This document shows, piece after piece, positions 18,859-27,546 of a stretch of DNA of 51,094 nucleotides. Each line of letters begins with the position of its first letter. Within the stretch, counting starts at the first letter, position 1. Below the pieces are notes generated by a model. That model was not told the origin of the DNA and did no database searches. It saw only the letters and a program-made list of their open reading frames with translations. The position numbers and the translations under genes are program-made. The DNA comes from Caldisericia bacterium (GTDB lineage Bacteria > Caldisericota > Caldisericia > JAAYUI01): the NCBI GenBank assembly GCA_017992555.1, contig JAGOOK010000008.1, forward strand, positions 1 to 51,094, in the 5' to 3' direction.

Positions 18859-20839
18859 TCGTTATTTTTATCTGACTGGCAGAAATCATTACCCATCTGG
18901 CATCAAATGCCTGGGCCATGAATTGTACTGGCACAAACGTTTTCCCACCAACAATGACTGGCGGGTCTTTCATCAGGATCGGGATTTTTCCACCACCACG
19001 GCGGTATTCAATGAAGGCTGTTTTGCTCCCAATGGTAACGTAAACTGTTATTCCCCGACGGTTATAAATTATGGTCACCGTCTTTGTCGGTTGATCCCAT
19101 ATGACCTGGCATTCAAAAGACTCGGCAACAAATCTTAATGGCACCATTATCGTGCCACTTGGGAGTTTGTACGGCTTGGCATCAATCTTTTTGAAAGAGC
19201 CATTGACAAGAGCGTTTGTGGAGCCAACAGTCAAAACGATGATTGTGTCCTGGACCGGTACTATATTGAGATCTACAGTTATTGAGACCGAACCACCATT
19301 GGTTATAACCTTAATGATCGCCGAGTATCTGCCAGGAGAAAGACCCTGGGTATTTATCATCATCTGGATTGTGCGGGATTTTCCACTCTGGAGGGTTAAC
19401 TTATCAGGGTTTACTGTTATCCATGACCTTGATGACGATATTTCGATATCCAATTCACCGCCACCAACATTTTCAACCCAAAGGTCATCATTGCTGTCAA
19501 TCTTTGAGTTGGGCGTTACATTCTGGTAAGAAAAGTTTGATTTTGAAACAGCAAGGGTTGGTGGATCCTCACCATGTTCCAGCGAATATATGTTTCCATC
19601 ATCCCCGCCGAAGAAAAGTTTGCCATAGGCTATTGCAGGTGATGACCTTATTGCAGTGCTGGTTCTCTTGACCGACAGCTGGGCACCATTTGACAGGCTG
19701 AAAACATACACTTTACCATCAAGGGAGGTGACATAAACATAATCTTTGCCGATAGATGGCGTTGAGATAGATTCTTTTGTTGTAAGCGTGTCCCAGACAA
19801 GTTTGCCGTTTTCATCCAGACAAATGATTTTTCTTGCCGAAGCAATTACGATCCTGTTGTTGGCAGAAATAGCCGGCGAGCCATCTATCTTGCCTCCGGC
19901 GTCATAGGTCCAAATTATGGAACCTGAAGAAGCCGAGATTGCATATATTTTTCCAGTTTCTGAGCAAACAATTATTTTTGCTGTATTAACACTTGAGCCA
20001 GTTGATGCAGGTGAGCTTGAAACAGGCCCATCAAGCTTCGTCACCCATTTCAGTTCTGGAGTGTCCTGTGTTCTAACACCTTTGTCGGAAGCAGGGATCT
20101 TCAATTCAACACAATAGAAACTCCTCGAATTTGACCCGAAATACACATTGTTTCCAAGAAGGACGGGGCTGCTTTCAATCTGGTCCCCAGTGCCTGATGG
20201 TTCAGGCATTCTCCACCTTATCTGCGGGTCCCTGCCTTCAATATCAAATCCGTAAAGCCAGCCATTGCTTGCACCAACAATAATGACCTTGTGGAGCTTT
20301 GACACTAATGGAGATGTTGTAATGTTTGCCCTGTGCCCTGGGCCCGAAAGATCAACCCTGAAAAGGAACTTCCCTGAATCAGCATTGAGAACAACGAGCA
20401 TCTGGCCATAGGGAAGATAGACCCTGTTGTCAAAAACTGTTACTGGGGTTGTGAGTCTTGCCCTTTGAAAATCTATTGCGCCATTTGGCCATGGTCTATT
20501 ACCATCGTCATCAACATAATCCTTTACGGAATTGTTGGGGAATTCCCAGTTTTTGGTACCATCATTGGCATCAATGCAATATACATAGCCATTTTCGGTG
20601 CAATCATAAACCGAGTTTTTTGTTGTGACTGGCGAGCAGGATATGGAGGAACCGGAATTAAATTTCCAGCTTACCTTTTGGACTTCCGGCTCGACATAGA
20701 CTTGAGTATAGGAACTTCTAAGGTAACCACCCTTGAAAGTAAACCATTCGTTGGAAGCCGCACTGGCACTTGAGCCAGCAATTATACAAACAAGAACAAA
20801 AAGAAGGGAGAAGAACCTAAAACGGCTGTGTCCAACCAT
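18845..20839 (-). CDS. Secreted PQQ-like beta-propeller / stalk-domain protein
   Basis: 664 residues. Signal peptide (ending SSASAA); PQQ-like propeller repeats (about 30-400; e.g. YVYCIDANDGTKNWEF, IYAISASSGSIIWTYDAGG); a BACON-like all-beta domain (about 410-510); a C-terminal copper-amine-oxidase-N-like stalk domain in two halves (about 515-664; TIMVPLRFVAESFECQVIW and KTFVPVQFMAQAFDARW). The ATG has an AGGAGGTG site inside the upstream radical-SAM gene, which it overlaps by 23 nt. PQQ-like propellers of this type usually do not bind PQQ. A role as an extracellular or cell-wall scaffold is inference from the domains it shares with the other two stalk proteins here. Confidence 0.88.
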   Translation of the reverse strand: MVGHSRFRFFSLLFVLVCIIAGSSASAASNEWFTFKGGYLRSSYTQVYVEPEVQKVSWKFNSGSSISCSPVTTKNSVYDCTENGYVYCIDANDGTKNWEFPNNSVKDYVDDDGNRPWPNGAIDFQRARLTTPVTVFDNRVYLPYGQMLVVLNADSGKFLFRVDLSGPGHRANITTSPLVSKLHKVIIVGASNGWLYGFDIEGRDPQIRWRMPEPSGTGDQIESSPVLLGNNVYFGSNSRSFYCVELKIPASDKGVRTQDTPELKWVTKLDGPVSSSPASTGSSVNTAKIIVCSETGKIYAISASSGSIIWTYDAGGKIDGSPAISANNRIVIASARKIICLDENGKLVWDTLTTKESISTPSIGKDYVYVTSLDGKVYVFSLSNGAQLSVKRTSTAIRSSPAIAYGKLFFGGDDGNIYSLEHGEDPPTLAVSKSNFSYQNVTPNSKIDSNDDLWVENVGGGELDIEISSSRSWITVNPDKLTLQSGKSRTIQMMINTQGLSPGRYSAIIKVITNGGSVSITVDLNIVPVQDTIIVLTVGSTNALVNGSFKKIDAKPYKLPSGTIMVPLRFVAESFECQVIWDQPTKTVTIIYNRRGITVYVTIGSKTAFIEYRRGGGKIPILMKDPPVIVGGKTFVPVQFMAQAFDARWVMISASQIKITIKGS

Positions 20840-21740
20840 TTGTTATCCCCACCTCCTCAAGGCAGTCAAGTGCCTCTTGATATTCATCTTCTGTTATGTT
20901 CCTGTTCAAACCTGGTTCTGAAAGCGCCCTGTGAGCGGGGAAATACTGGCTCATCAGCGAGAGATGGACGTTTGGAATATTTTTTACAATCCAGTTCAAA
21001 ACTCCTTTTGTTCCAGCCCTTCCCTCCGGAAGAACCAGATGCCTTATTATGAGACCCCTCTTTGCGATCCCATTTTCGTCCATTACTAGATTACCAACCT
21101 GCCTGTGCATCTCAACCAAAGCCACCCTATTGTTCTCAACATATTTCACCGCACTAGAATTTCTTAGTGCTTCACTATCTGAATCATATTTTGCATCTGG
21201 AAGATAAATGTCAATAAGCCCTTCCAAAAGTTTTAGCACTTCAACTGATTCAAAACCAGAACAATTATAAACAATTGGAATAGAAAGTCCACCCGCTTTA
21301 GCAATCTCAATTGCTTCTGCAATTTGTGGAGCATAATGGGTTGGGGTCACAAGGTTCACATTATGGCAACCTCTTGTTTGCTGTTCTAGCATAATTCCGG
21401 CAAGCTTTTCAACTGTTACTTCATAACCATTATGTAATTGAGAGATCGGATAATTCTGGCAAAACTTGCACGACATTGTGCAATATGTGAAAAAGATTGT
21501 GCCTGAACCATTTTTTCCAGAAATTGGCGGTTCTTCTCCTGGGTGGGGGCCAGTTGAGGATATTTTCACAGTCATGGGAGCACGGCAATACCCAACCTCG
21601 CCCTTATCTCTCATTGCCCCACATTTTCTGGGGCAAAGGTTGCATGGTGAGGCAAGTCTGTAGAGCTTTGAAATTTTCTCGCTTCTTTGCAATGCTTGAA
21701 TCATGGCCCTTCGAACGAGGGATTTTAACATCATATCCAT
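20817..21740 (-). CDS. PflX-like radical SAM protein (COG1313)
   Basis: 307 residues. The radical SAM cluster motif is CTMSCKFC (Cys87, Cys91, Cys94). An N-terminal cysteine knuckle (Cys33, Cys36, Cys40, Cys52) and PHPGEEPPISG mark the PflX/COG1313 group, which resembles pyruvate formate-lyase activases. No glycyl-radical enzyme substrate lies nearby, so the target is unknown. It is upstream of and overlaps the PQQ-propeller gene. The ATG at 21740 has only a weak distant AAGGGA. Downstream acceptors of its chemistry could be elsewhere in the genome. Confidence 0.85.
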   Translation of the reverse strand: MDMMLKSLVRRAMIQALQRSEKISKLYRLASPCNLCPRKCGAMRDKGEVGYCRAPMTVKISSTGPHPGEEPPISGKNGSGTIFFTYCTMSCKFCQNYPISQLHNGYEVTVEKLAGIMLEQQTRGCHNVNLVTPTHYAPQIAEAIEIAKAGGLSIPIVYNCSGFESVEVLKLLEGLIDIYLPDAKYDSDSEALRNSSAVKYVENNRVALVEMHRQVGNLVMDENGIAKRGLIIRHLVLPEGRAGTKGVLNWIVKNIPNVHLSLMSQYFPAHRALSEPGLNRNITEDEYQEALDCLEEVGITNGWTQPF

Positions 21741-21824
21741 ATCAAAACAAGTCCCTTGATAAAAGATTCCTTTGAACCAAAAAACACAAAAAACTGTATC
21801 TTCAAGTAAATAAGAGGAGGTAAA

Positions 21825-24368
21825 ATGAAGAAAGCTTCAATAATGTTTCTTGTCTTTCTTCTCGCGATGCCGGTGGCTTTTGTGCAAGCAGCCAATAACA
21901 CTGCCGATGGGATAGACAAAACACTGCAGCCAGTCTCAACGCTCATAGTGTCAACTACGCCAAATGTCCTTACTGCTGGTGTTGTTCCCGAGCTTGTTGA
22001 CACGGCAACACCATTCACGATAAAAGTCACCGATTCGTCAGGAACACCGATTGACCTTACACAAGGCGGATCTATTGAAAATAAAAATGTATGGAACAAT
22101 CTTTTCAAAGACCCGCACCCCGAGACGCTGGACCAGTACTATTGGGTAAGGCTCGATCTCCACAATGATGATGGCACAGATATAAACAACAGGGCACTCT
22201 TTGGCATTCAACCAATCGAGATTGACTTTTCAATGGCAAGGGATGGAATCTACGTCTTCAAAGGTTTCTGCGCAAACGATGTTGGAGAATTCAAAATCCA
22301 GGTATTTACACCCGACAGGAAATTCACTGGCATCACAACCGTCAAAGTCAGAGCTCCACTCATTGATTACGCCATATTCAACATTGAAGATCCCGAAAAA
22401 AGGGTCTTTCACACACCAGGCGATCCTGATTTTGTAATGACAGCCGCAGACAACAGGATTTACGGCATCACGGCCACAGTCCAGACTTCCGATGGCAAAC
22501 TGATCAGGGGCAACTCAAAGGGTGTCCAGACATGCAGCAGCTATACTGCCTCAAGGCTGACTGTTGGCACAACAATGCTTGCAAATTTCTATTACAGCAA
22601 GCCCCATATCGTGCTTGAGAGAGACCCACTCACTGGCAAAAACCTTGAATACATCGTCGATATGGGTGACAGATACTACATAAATCTTGGTATTGATTAC
22701 AATAATAGCGGCTCTCTGGAAGAAACCAACAGGGAGATTTACGATATAGCAGGATTCAGGGTGAGAAACTGGAACCCATCCACCAGAAGGTTCGAGGAAA
22801 CAAATTACAAAACTTTTTACAATACGACGTGTACAAAATGGGACGACGGCACTTATGCAACCGGCTATCTCTTTGACTACACCGACCAGACAACTGGATG
22901 GGGAATGGGGTGCATCTACAACTCTCCATACGCTGGCTGCTATCTGTTCCCTGACATAAATGAGGATGGGAAGCTTGATTATAGGGACTCCCTGGAGCTT
23001 GATTTTGGCGGAAAAACAATGTTCTACATCTTTGCTAATGATGTCTGTGGGATAACTTGTCTCGTTGGAGCAAACCATTACGGGCAATCTGATTTTGCCG
23101 GCAGAGGACCAATAAATGAAACAGATCCGCAGGATATCAGAAAAAGATACAGGCCGGATGGTACTTTCATGCTCGACATGGATGGATGGGTGGCATTTAA
23201 CCTAGCGTCTGGCAGGCAATCAACCTCACAGGTCAGCGCAACTATCTCGGTTTCTCCGGAAAAACTCGAAGTTGGCAAACCGGCCCACATTGAGGTCACA
23301 GTCACAACAAAAAATGACAACAAACCAATCGATAGGGCAAGGATCCAAGTAATGGGCGGAGGCATCCTCGAAACACAATACACTAACGAACTTGGAAAAG
23401 CTAATTTTGATGTCACACCAGACAAACCCGGCAAATTGACAATCAACATCGCCGCAGGCAACTTTGGCTCCTTTTCACAAGACATACAGGTAAAAAGAGA
23501 CGAAACACCACCAGAACTCAAAATTGACGAGATGTCCCTGCTTGTCAAAAATCCAAATATCAAAATCACAGGACAAACGGAGCCAGGCGCAAAAGTGAAG
23601 GTTGCAGGAACAGATGCAACTATAGGTCAGGATGGTAAATTTGTTGCGGAAATACTTCTTGGGGAAGGTGATAACGCCATAACAATAGTGGCAACTGACC
23701 TTAATGATAATTCAACACGCAAAACAATAACCATCACATTGGACACGGTCCCGCCCGAAATGCAAATTGAGGCTTTGGACCCAAAAATAATTGAAGCCAA
23801 AACGATAAAGATAAAAGGGAAGGTGAACGAGCCATCCAAAATTATCATTGGTGACAAAAACCAGAATACTTCTGCTGGTTTTGAGTTCGAGCTTGAGTGT
23901 GCATATGGCAAAAATACCATCACAGTTGAAGCGTGGGACAAAGCCGGCAACAAGGTCTCACAGACATTCGAATTTGAAAACTTCAGAAAAACAATGGTCG
24001 TACTCCAGGTTGGTTCAAATTCAATGCTTGTCAATGGATCAACAAAACCAATCCCTGTACCCCCCTTCATTGAGCGAGGAACAACAATGGTACCCATCAG
24101 GGTCATTTCAGAAGCCCTTGGTGCCACAGTCCAGTATGACCAGACATCAAAAAGCATAGAGATTGTTCTTGGCGAAAAACAAATAATTATGCAAATTGGC
24201 ACAAGGGTGATGGTGGTCAACGGCGTAAAAAAATCACTTACTGTTGCACCGCTCATAAAGAACGGCTCCACGTTTGTACCTTTCAGGGCAATTGCCGAAG
24301 CCTTCGACTGTGACGTGAAATGGGCCTCCGAGACAAAGGAAATAACAATAGTGAGGCTCTGGTACTAA
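21825..24368 (+). CDS. Secreted Ig-like / stalk-domain protein with calcium-loop motifs
   Basis: 847 residues behind a perfect GAGGAGG site. Signal peptide 1-24 (ends FVQAA). Residues about 30-460 are unassigned and contain two EF-hand/dockerin-like loops: DYNNSGSLEE (near 290) and DINEDGKLDYRD (near 378). An invasin-type Ig domain follows (about 470-560), then two glucodextranase-B-like Ig repeats (about 565-720; e.g. ITGQTEPGAKVKVAG). It ends in a two-part stalk domain (725-847; TTMVPIRVISEALGATVQY, STFVPFRAIAEAFDCDVKW). It is monocistronic, with a strong terminator just downstream. Surface or extracellular placement is likely; function is unknown. Confidence 0.85.
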   Translation: MKKASIMFLVFLLAMPVAFVQAANNTADGIDKTLQPVSTLIVSTTPNVLTAGVVPELVDTATPFTIKVTDSSGTPIDLTQGGSIENKNVWNNLFKDPHPETLDQYYWVRLDLHNDDGTDINNRALFGIQPIEIDFSMARDGIYVFKGFCANDVGEFKIQVFTPDRKFTGITTVKVRAPLIDYAIFNIEDPEKRVFHTPGDPDFVMTAADNRIYGITATVQTSDGKLIRGNSKGVQTCSSYTASRLTVGTTMLANFYYSKPHIVLERDPLTGKNLEYIVDMGDRYYINLGIDYNNSGSLEETNREIYDIAGFRVRNWNPSTRRFEETNYKTFYNTTCTKWDDGTYATGYLFDYTDQTTGWGMGCIYNSPYAGCYLFPDINEDGKLDYRDSLELDFGGKTMFYIFANDVCGITCLVGANHYGQSDFAGRGPINETDPQDIRKRYRPDGTFMLDMDGWVAFNLASGRQSTSQVSATISVSPEKLEVGKPAHIEVTVTTKNDNKPIDRARIQVMGGGILETQYTNELGKANFDVTPDKPGKLTINIAAGNFGSFSQDIQVKRDETPPELKIDEMSLLVKNPNIKITGQTEPGAKVKVAGTDATIGQDGKFVAEILLGEGDNAITIVATDLNDNSTRKTITITLDTVPPEMQIEALDPKIIEAKTIKIKGKVNEPSKIIIGDKNQNTSAGFEFELECAYGKNTITVEAWDKAGNKVSQTFEFENFRKTMVVLQVGSNSMLVNGSTKPIPVPPFIERGTTMVPIRVISEALGATVQYDQTSKSIEIVLGEKQIIMQIGTRVMVVNGVKKSLTVAPLIKNGSTFVPFRAIAEAFDCDVKWASETKEITIVRLWY

Positions 24369-24387
24369 AAACCAGTTCAAACCAATT

Positions 24388-24424
24388 AAAAGGCCCCAGA
24401 GAAGAATTCCTGGGGCCTTTTTTT
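24388..24424. terminator. Bidirectional intrinsic terminator
   Basis: AAAAGGCCCCAG (24388-24399) pairs with CTGGGGCCTTTT (24410-24421), a 12-bp stem with a 10-nt loop. A T7 run follows on the plus strand, ending the secreted-protein gene. On the minus strand the stem is followed by TTTTAATT, so it can also stop read-through from the rpsO-nadE operon after it crosses the Roadblock gene in antisense. Confidence 0.85.
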
Positions 24425-24436
24425 GTTTGGGCGTGA

Positions 24437-24464
24437 TTGACTAATAAAGCATAACCGCTATCAT
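24437..24464 (+). promoter_or_regulatory. Promoter of the Roadblock gene, predicted leaderless
   Basis: TTGACT (24437-24442), a 16-nt spacer and TATCAT (24459-24464). The ATG at 24474 follows the -10 box by 9 nt with no Shine-Dalgarno (TTTGTTGAA), so the predicted 5' UTR is 0-3 nt. Confidence 0.6.
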
Positions 24465-24473
24465 TTTGTTGAA

Positions 24474-24845
24474 ATGCCCCAACCAAATATTGGCTATATT
24501 AGAAATATTCTGAACCAGATGGCCGCAAGCAACCCTGATATTTTGGGGTGCGCACTGGTTTCTGAAGATGGTCTTCCGATATTCTCCGTAATACCTGGCG
24601 AGATCGAAGAGGATTCGATGTCGGCCATGTCTGCCACTCTTTATGCACTTGGCGAAAGGGTCATCAGCGATCTTACAAGCGGGAACCTCGAACAGGTCTA
24701 TGTGAAGGGTGATCAGGGTTATGTCGTAATTTCATCAGTTGGGCAAATCGGCACGCTGGCTGTTATCGCAAAACCAACAGCAAAACTGGGCTATGTATTG
24801 ATGGTACTCAGACAGGTCATCTCCGACCTGACATCATCCCACTGA
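24474..24845 (+). CDS. Roadblock/LC7-domain protein
   Basis: 123 residues, a single Roadblock/LC7 fold: an N-terminal helix, then LGCALVSEDGLPIFSVIPG, a central helix around MSAMSATLYALGERVISDL, and the YVVISSVGQIGTLAVIAK strands. Bacterial members such as MglB act as GTPase-activating partners of small Ras-like GTPases. No MglA-type GTPase is present in this window, so the partner is unknown. The gene is single, predicted leaderless, and its last 12 nt overlap the convergent nadE 3' end. Confidence 0.85.
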   Translation: MPQPNIGYIRNILNQMAASNPDILGCALVSEDGLPIFSVIPGEIEEDSMSAMSATLYALGERVISDLTSGNLEQVYVKGDQGYVVISSVGQIGTLAVIAKPTAKLGYVLMVLRQVISDLTSSH

Positions 24846-25643
24846 CCAGTCTCTGATATATCTAAAATCCTGATCTATAGTTCTTCCAGTTACTTTGCAT
24901 ACAGGCGGCAACACTCTCTTGAATTGCGACTTGCGCATTTTAAGCTCGATTGCCTCAATCTCTTGCAAGCCAAAACCATGCTGTGCGATTTTTTCTTTTG
25001 GAAACCTCTGGTCAACCAGCATGTCAAGTATCTGATCAAGCCTCTCGTATGTATTGCCTATCTCACCCTCATCGGTCTGCCCTGGCCACAAGTCCGCAGA
25101 AGGGGCCTTTTCTATTATTACATCAGGCACACCGATGTATTTTGCCAGCGCTCTCACCTGGGTCTTGTATATGTCGCCTATGGGGTAGCACCCTGCAGCC
25201 ATGTCGCCATACCACGTTGAGTAGCCCAGGAGCATCTCGGTTTTATTGGAAGTCCCCAAAACAATGCTTTTGTTGACCATTGACTGGTCAAATATCACGC
25301 ACATTCTGAGTCTTGCCAGAAGATTGCCAAGCCTGAGCTTGTCAATTTCTTCATGATAGCCGTCGGCCATATCGGAAATGTCAATGGTTTTGGTTTTTAT
25401 GCCAAATTTCTCCGCAACCAGTTTGGCATGTTCTACCGAATCTTTGCTTGACTGCGTGTATGGAAGCAGGAGCCCCAAGACATTCTCTGGCCCAAGGGCT
25501 TTCGAGGCAATTGCAGCCACAATGGTCGAATCAAGGCCTCCGGAGAGACCCAAAACTGCGCTCTTCATTGAGGCGCCATTTACACAGGAGCGAATGAACC
25601 CTTCAATGAGTTTTTGTGCCCTCTCAAGATCGATTTCAAGCAT
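24834..25643 (-). CDS. nadE: NAD+ synthetase (ammonia-type synthetase domain)
   Basis: 269 residues from ATG 25643. That start overlaps the nitrilase stop by 8 nt and has an AAAGGA site; the open frame to 25682 adds 13 unlikely residues. It is an adenine-nucleotide hydrolase-fold enzyme with P-loop SGGLDST (34-40), LGTSNKTEMLLGYSTWYGD and KAPSADLWPGQTDE. It adenylates and amidates nicotinate adenine dinucleotide to NAD+. It lacks an attached glutaminase domain, but the gene directly upstream encodes a nitrilase-fold amidase, suggesting a two-gene glutamine-dependent enzyme. Last gene of the rpsO operon. Confidence 0.95.
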   Translation of the reverse strand: MLEIDLERAQKLIEGFIRSCVNGASMKSAVLGLSGGLDSTIVAAIASKALGPENVLGLLLPYTQSSKDSVEHAKLVAEKFGIKTKTIDISDMADGYHEEIDKLRLGNLLARLRMCVIFDQSMVNKSIVLGTSNKTEMLLGYSTWYGDMAAGCYPIGDIYKTQVRALAKYIGVPDVIIEKAPSADLWPGQTDEGEIGNTYERLDQILDMLVDQRFPKEKIAQHGFGLQEIEAIELKMRKSQFKRVLPPVCKVTGRTIDQDFRYIRDWSVG

Positions 25644-26481
25644 TTTTCTCAATCCTTTCCATTTCGTTAAGGACCGTTCCAAAATCGCTTTCCCTGTAAA
25701 GGCTCATGCTGTATCTTGCCCTTGCAAGGGCCGATGAATCGATGTCAACGATTTGGACATGCTCTACAAGCTCTGGCAGAATCGCCAGTTCATGGCCATC
25801 CGGGCCAAAAACAACGGAATTGCCAAAAAATGCCACACCATCTTCATATCCAACCTTGTTTGCACTTGCCAGGAAGACCTGGTTTGTAAAAGCAATATTG
25901 CCGGTTGTTCTTTCAAAGAATTTTTTGACCGAGAAACCACTTTTCCCAAGGACCCTTGCCGGAATTGCCGAACAGGCAATTATCATCTCGGCGCCGTCTC
26001 TGGAGAGTACATAGGCTTCTTCCGGGTGCCAGAGGTCGCGACATACCATTATTCCCAACTTGCCGAATGGCGTGTCAAAAGCCTTTATGGTGTTGCCTTT
26101 CCCAAAGTACCTTGCCTCCTCAAACAGGCCATGTGTTGGCAAATGGATTTTTCTATATATCTGTGCAACCTCGCCTCCGATATAGAGGCAGGCGCTGATT
26201 CTTACTACATGGTCCGGACACATCTCCGGAAAACTGCATAAAATAGCAATCTCTTTTGAGGCCTCAATTATCGGACGCATCTCCTTGCCATCAGGCTTGA
26301 TGGCAAGACTATATGAAAGGTCCCTTAAACTGTAGCCTGAAAGCCCCAGCTCAGGAAAAAGTACCATATCGGCGCCGCTACCATGCGATTCCTTTGCGAC
26401 CCTGGCATGCTTTTCTATGTTGTATGCGAGATCGCCAAATTTTGATTCGATTTGGGCTACTGCCAGCCTAAAGTCCTTCAT
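25636..26481 (-). CDS. Nitrilase-family amidohydrolase, probable NadE glutaminase partner
   Basis: 281 residues with the complete carbon-nitrogen hydrolase triad: Glu44 (FPELGLSGY), Lys111 (YRKIHLP) and Cys147 (VCRDLWHPE). The sequence resembles the N-terminal glutaminase domain of fused NAD+ synthetases (GLFEEARYFGKGN). It overlaps nadE by 8 nt and queT by 14 nt. I infer it hydrolyses glutamine and supplies ammonia to NadE; an independent amidase is the alternative. Confidence 0.85.
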   Translation of the reverse strand: MKDFRLAVAQIESKFGDLAYNIEKHARVAKESHGSGADMVLFPELGLSGYSLRDLSYSLAIKPDGKEMRPIIEASKEIAILCSFPEMCPDHVVRISACLYIGGEVAQIYRKIHLPTHGLFEEARYFGKGNTIKAFDTPFGKLGIMVCRDLWHPEEAYVLSRDGAEMIIACSAIPARVLGKSGFSVKKFFERTTGNIAFTNQVFLASANKVGYEDGVAFFGNSVVFGPDGHELAILPELVEHVQIVDIDSSALARARYSMSLYRESDFGTVLNEMERIEKNA

Positions 26482-27019
26482 TCAAAAAACCCGTCCTTTT
26501 TAGTACGTATGCAAGTGGAACACCAAGAACGCCAAGGGCCACTGCCTCGCCAAGCATTATTTGCCCGGCAACAACCATATACGCCCCGATTTTAAAATTG
26601 GTGAACGTGGCCGTAAACCCCTGCAATCCTTGCGGGATTCCAATATCAAAAAATCCCTGCAACACAGAAACGTAGAGTCCGACCACAAGCCCATTGATGA
26701 TAACCGGAGGGATTGCACCCAGCCATATTTTTTTTGTTCTGGACAGCAAAAACGTGAGTGTTGCCGCCAGAAGCGTGGCAAAAGTGCCAAGCGTCCAGTC
26801 TATGACACCAAATGGAGACCAGAGCAGGTTGGAGATAAAACACCCGACCGCAAGTCCGGCAATGGCTTCTGGCCAGAAAAATGGCAGTATAGTTAATGCT
26901 TCGGCAAGTCTTACCTGTATGGCGCCAAAAGAAAAAACGGCAAAGGGGCCCGTCAAAACAACGTATGCGGCAGCAATGGCCGATCCCCTGATGATTTTTT
27001 TAAGTGCGTTGTTTTTCAT
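26468..27019 (-). CDS. QueT-family ECF transporter substrate-binding (S) component
   Basis: 183 residues with about five to six membrane helices. The conserved QVRLAEALTILPFFWPEAI and GCFISNLLW of the QueT family are visible. S components capture a vitamin-like substrate and dock on a shared ECF energizing module, whose genes are not in this window. QueT is linked in other genomes to queuosine precursors. Here it sits between a NUDIX hydrolase and the nitrilase-nadE pair, so an NAD-related substrate is possible, though only inference. Overlaps nudix by 4 nt. Confidence 0.85.
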   Translation of the reverse strand: MKNNALKKIIRGSAIAAAYVVLTGPFAVFSFGAIQVRLAEALTILPFFWPEAIAGLAVGCFISNLLWSPFGVIDWTLGTFATLLAATLTFLLSRTKKIWLGAIPPVIINGLVVGLYVSVLQGFFDIGIPQGLQGFTATFTNFKIGAYMVVAGQIMLGEAVALGVLGVPLAYVLKRTGFLNEGL

Positions 27020-27546
27020 TGCTCACCCCTCCAGAGCCTGTATAGTCCGTAAATAACAAGCGACTTTGCGTCTTCAATCTGCCCCTCGGCAAGCATCTTT
27101 TCAAATTCTGCCATCGACACTTCTATTGGGTGCACATTTTCATCCTCATCAGGATTAGGTGTTCCTTTTCTGAGATCTCTGGCCAAAAAATAATGTGATC
27201 TTTCAGTGCTGATGCCAGGTGTAACAAAAGCCTTGCCAAGGCTGACCATGTTGCCAGCTTCATAGCCAGTTTCTTCTTCAAGCTCGCGAAAAGCCGCCTC
27301 GACAGGGATTTCACCTTCCTCAATCTTTCCAGCAACGACTTCAATCAAGTCACTCCGGACAGGAGCCCTGAATTGCTCCACCAGAATGACTTTGCCATCG
27401 TGGGTTATTGGAAGCACAACCACAGCCTCAAACTTGGTTCTGATGAACTCTCTTATGTACTCTCTCTCATCCTGGTAGGTCTCTCTTTGAACAGAAAACA
27501 GGATGCCATCGAATAGGTTTTCTTCCGAGACCTTTTTTGGCATCAT
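27016..27546 (-). CDS. NUDIX hydrolase, ADP-ribose pyrophosphatase type
   Basis: 176 residues. The Nudix box is GKIEEGEIP...REL-EEETG (Gx5Ex7REUXEEXGU), preceded by VVLPITHDGKVILVEQFRAP, which is typical of ADP-ribose pyrophosphatases. It likely hydrolyses ADP-ribose or a related nucleoside diphosphate derivative to AMP plus a sugar phosphate, which would fit an operon that ends in NAD synthesis. The ATG overlaps the rnj stop (ATGA, 4 nt). Confidence 0.9.
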   Translation of the reverse strand: MMPKKVSEENLFDGILFSVQRETYQDEREYIREFIRTKFEAVVVLPITHDGKVILVEQFRAPVRSDLIEVVAGKIEEGEIPVEAAFRELEEETGYEAGNMVSLGKAFVTPGISTERSHYFLARDLRKGTPNPDEDENVHPIEVSMAEFEKMLAEGQIEDAKSLVIYGLYRLWRGEQ

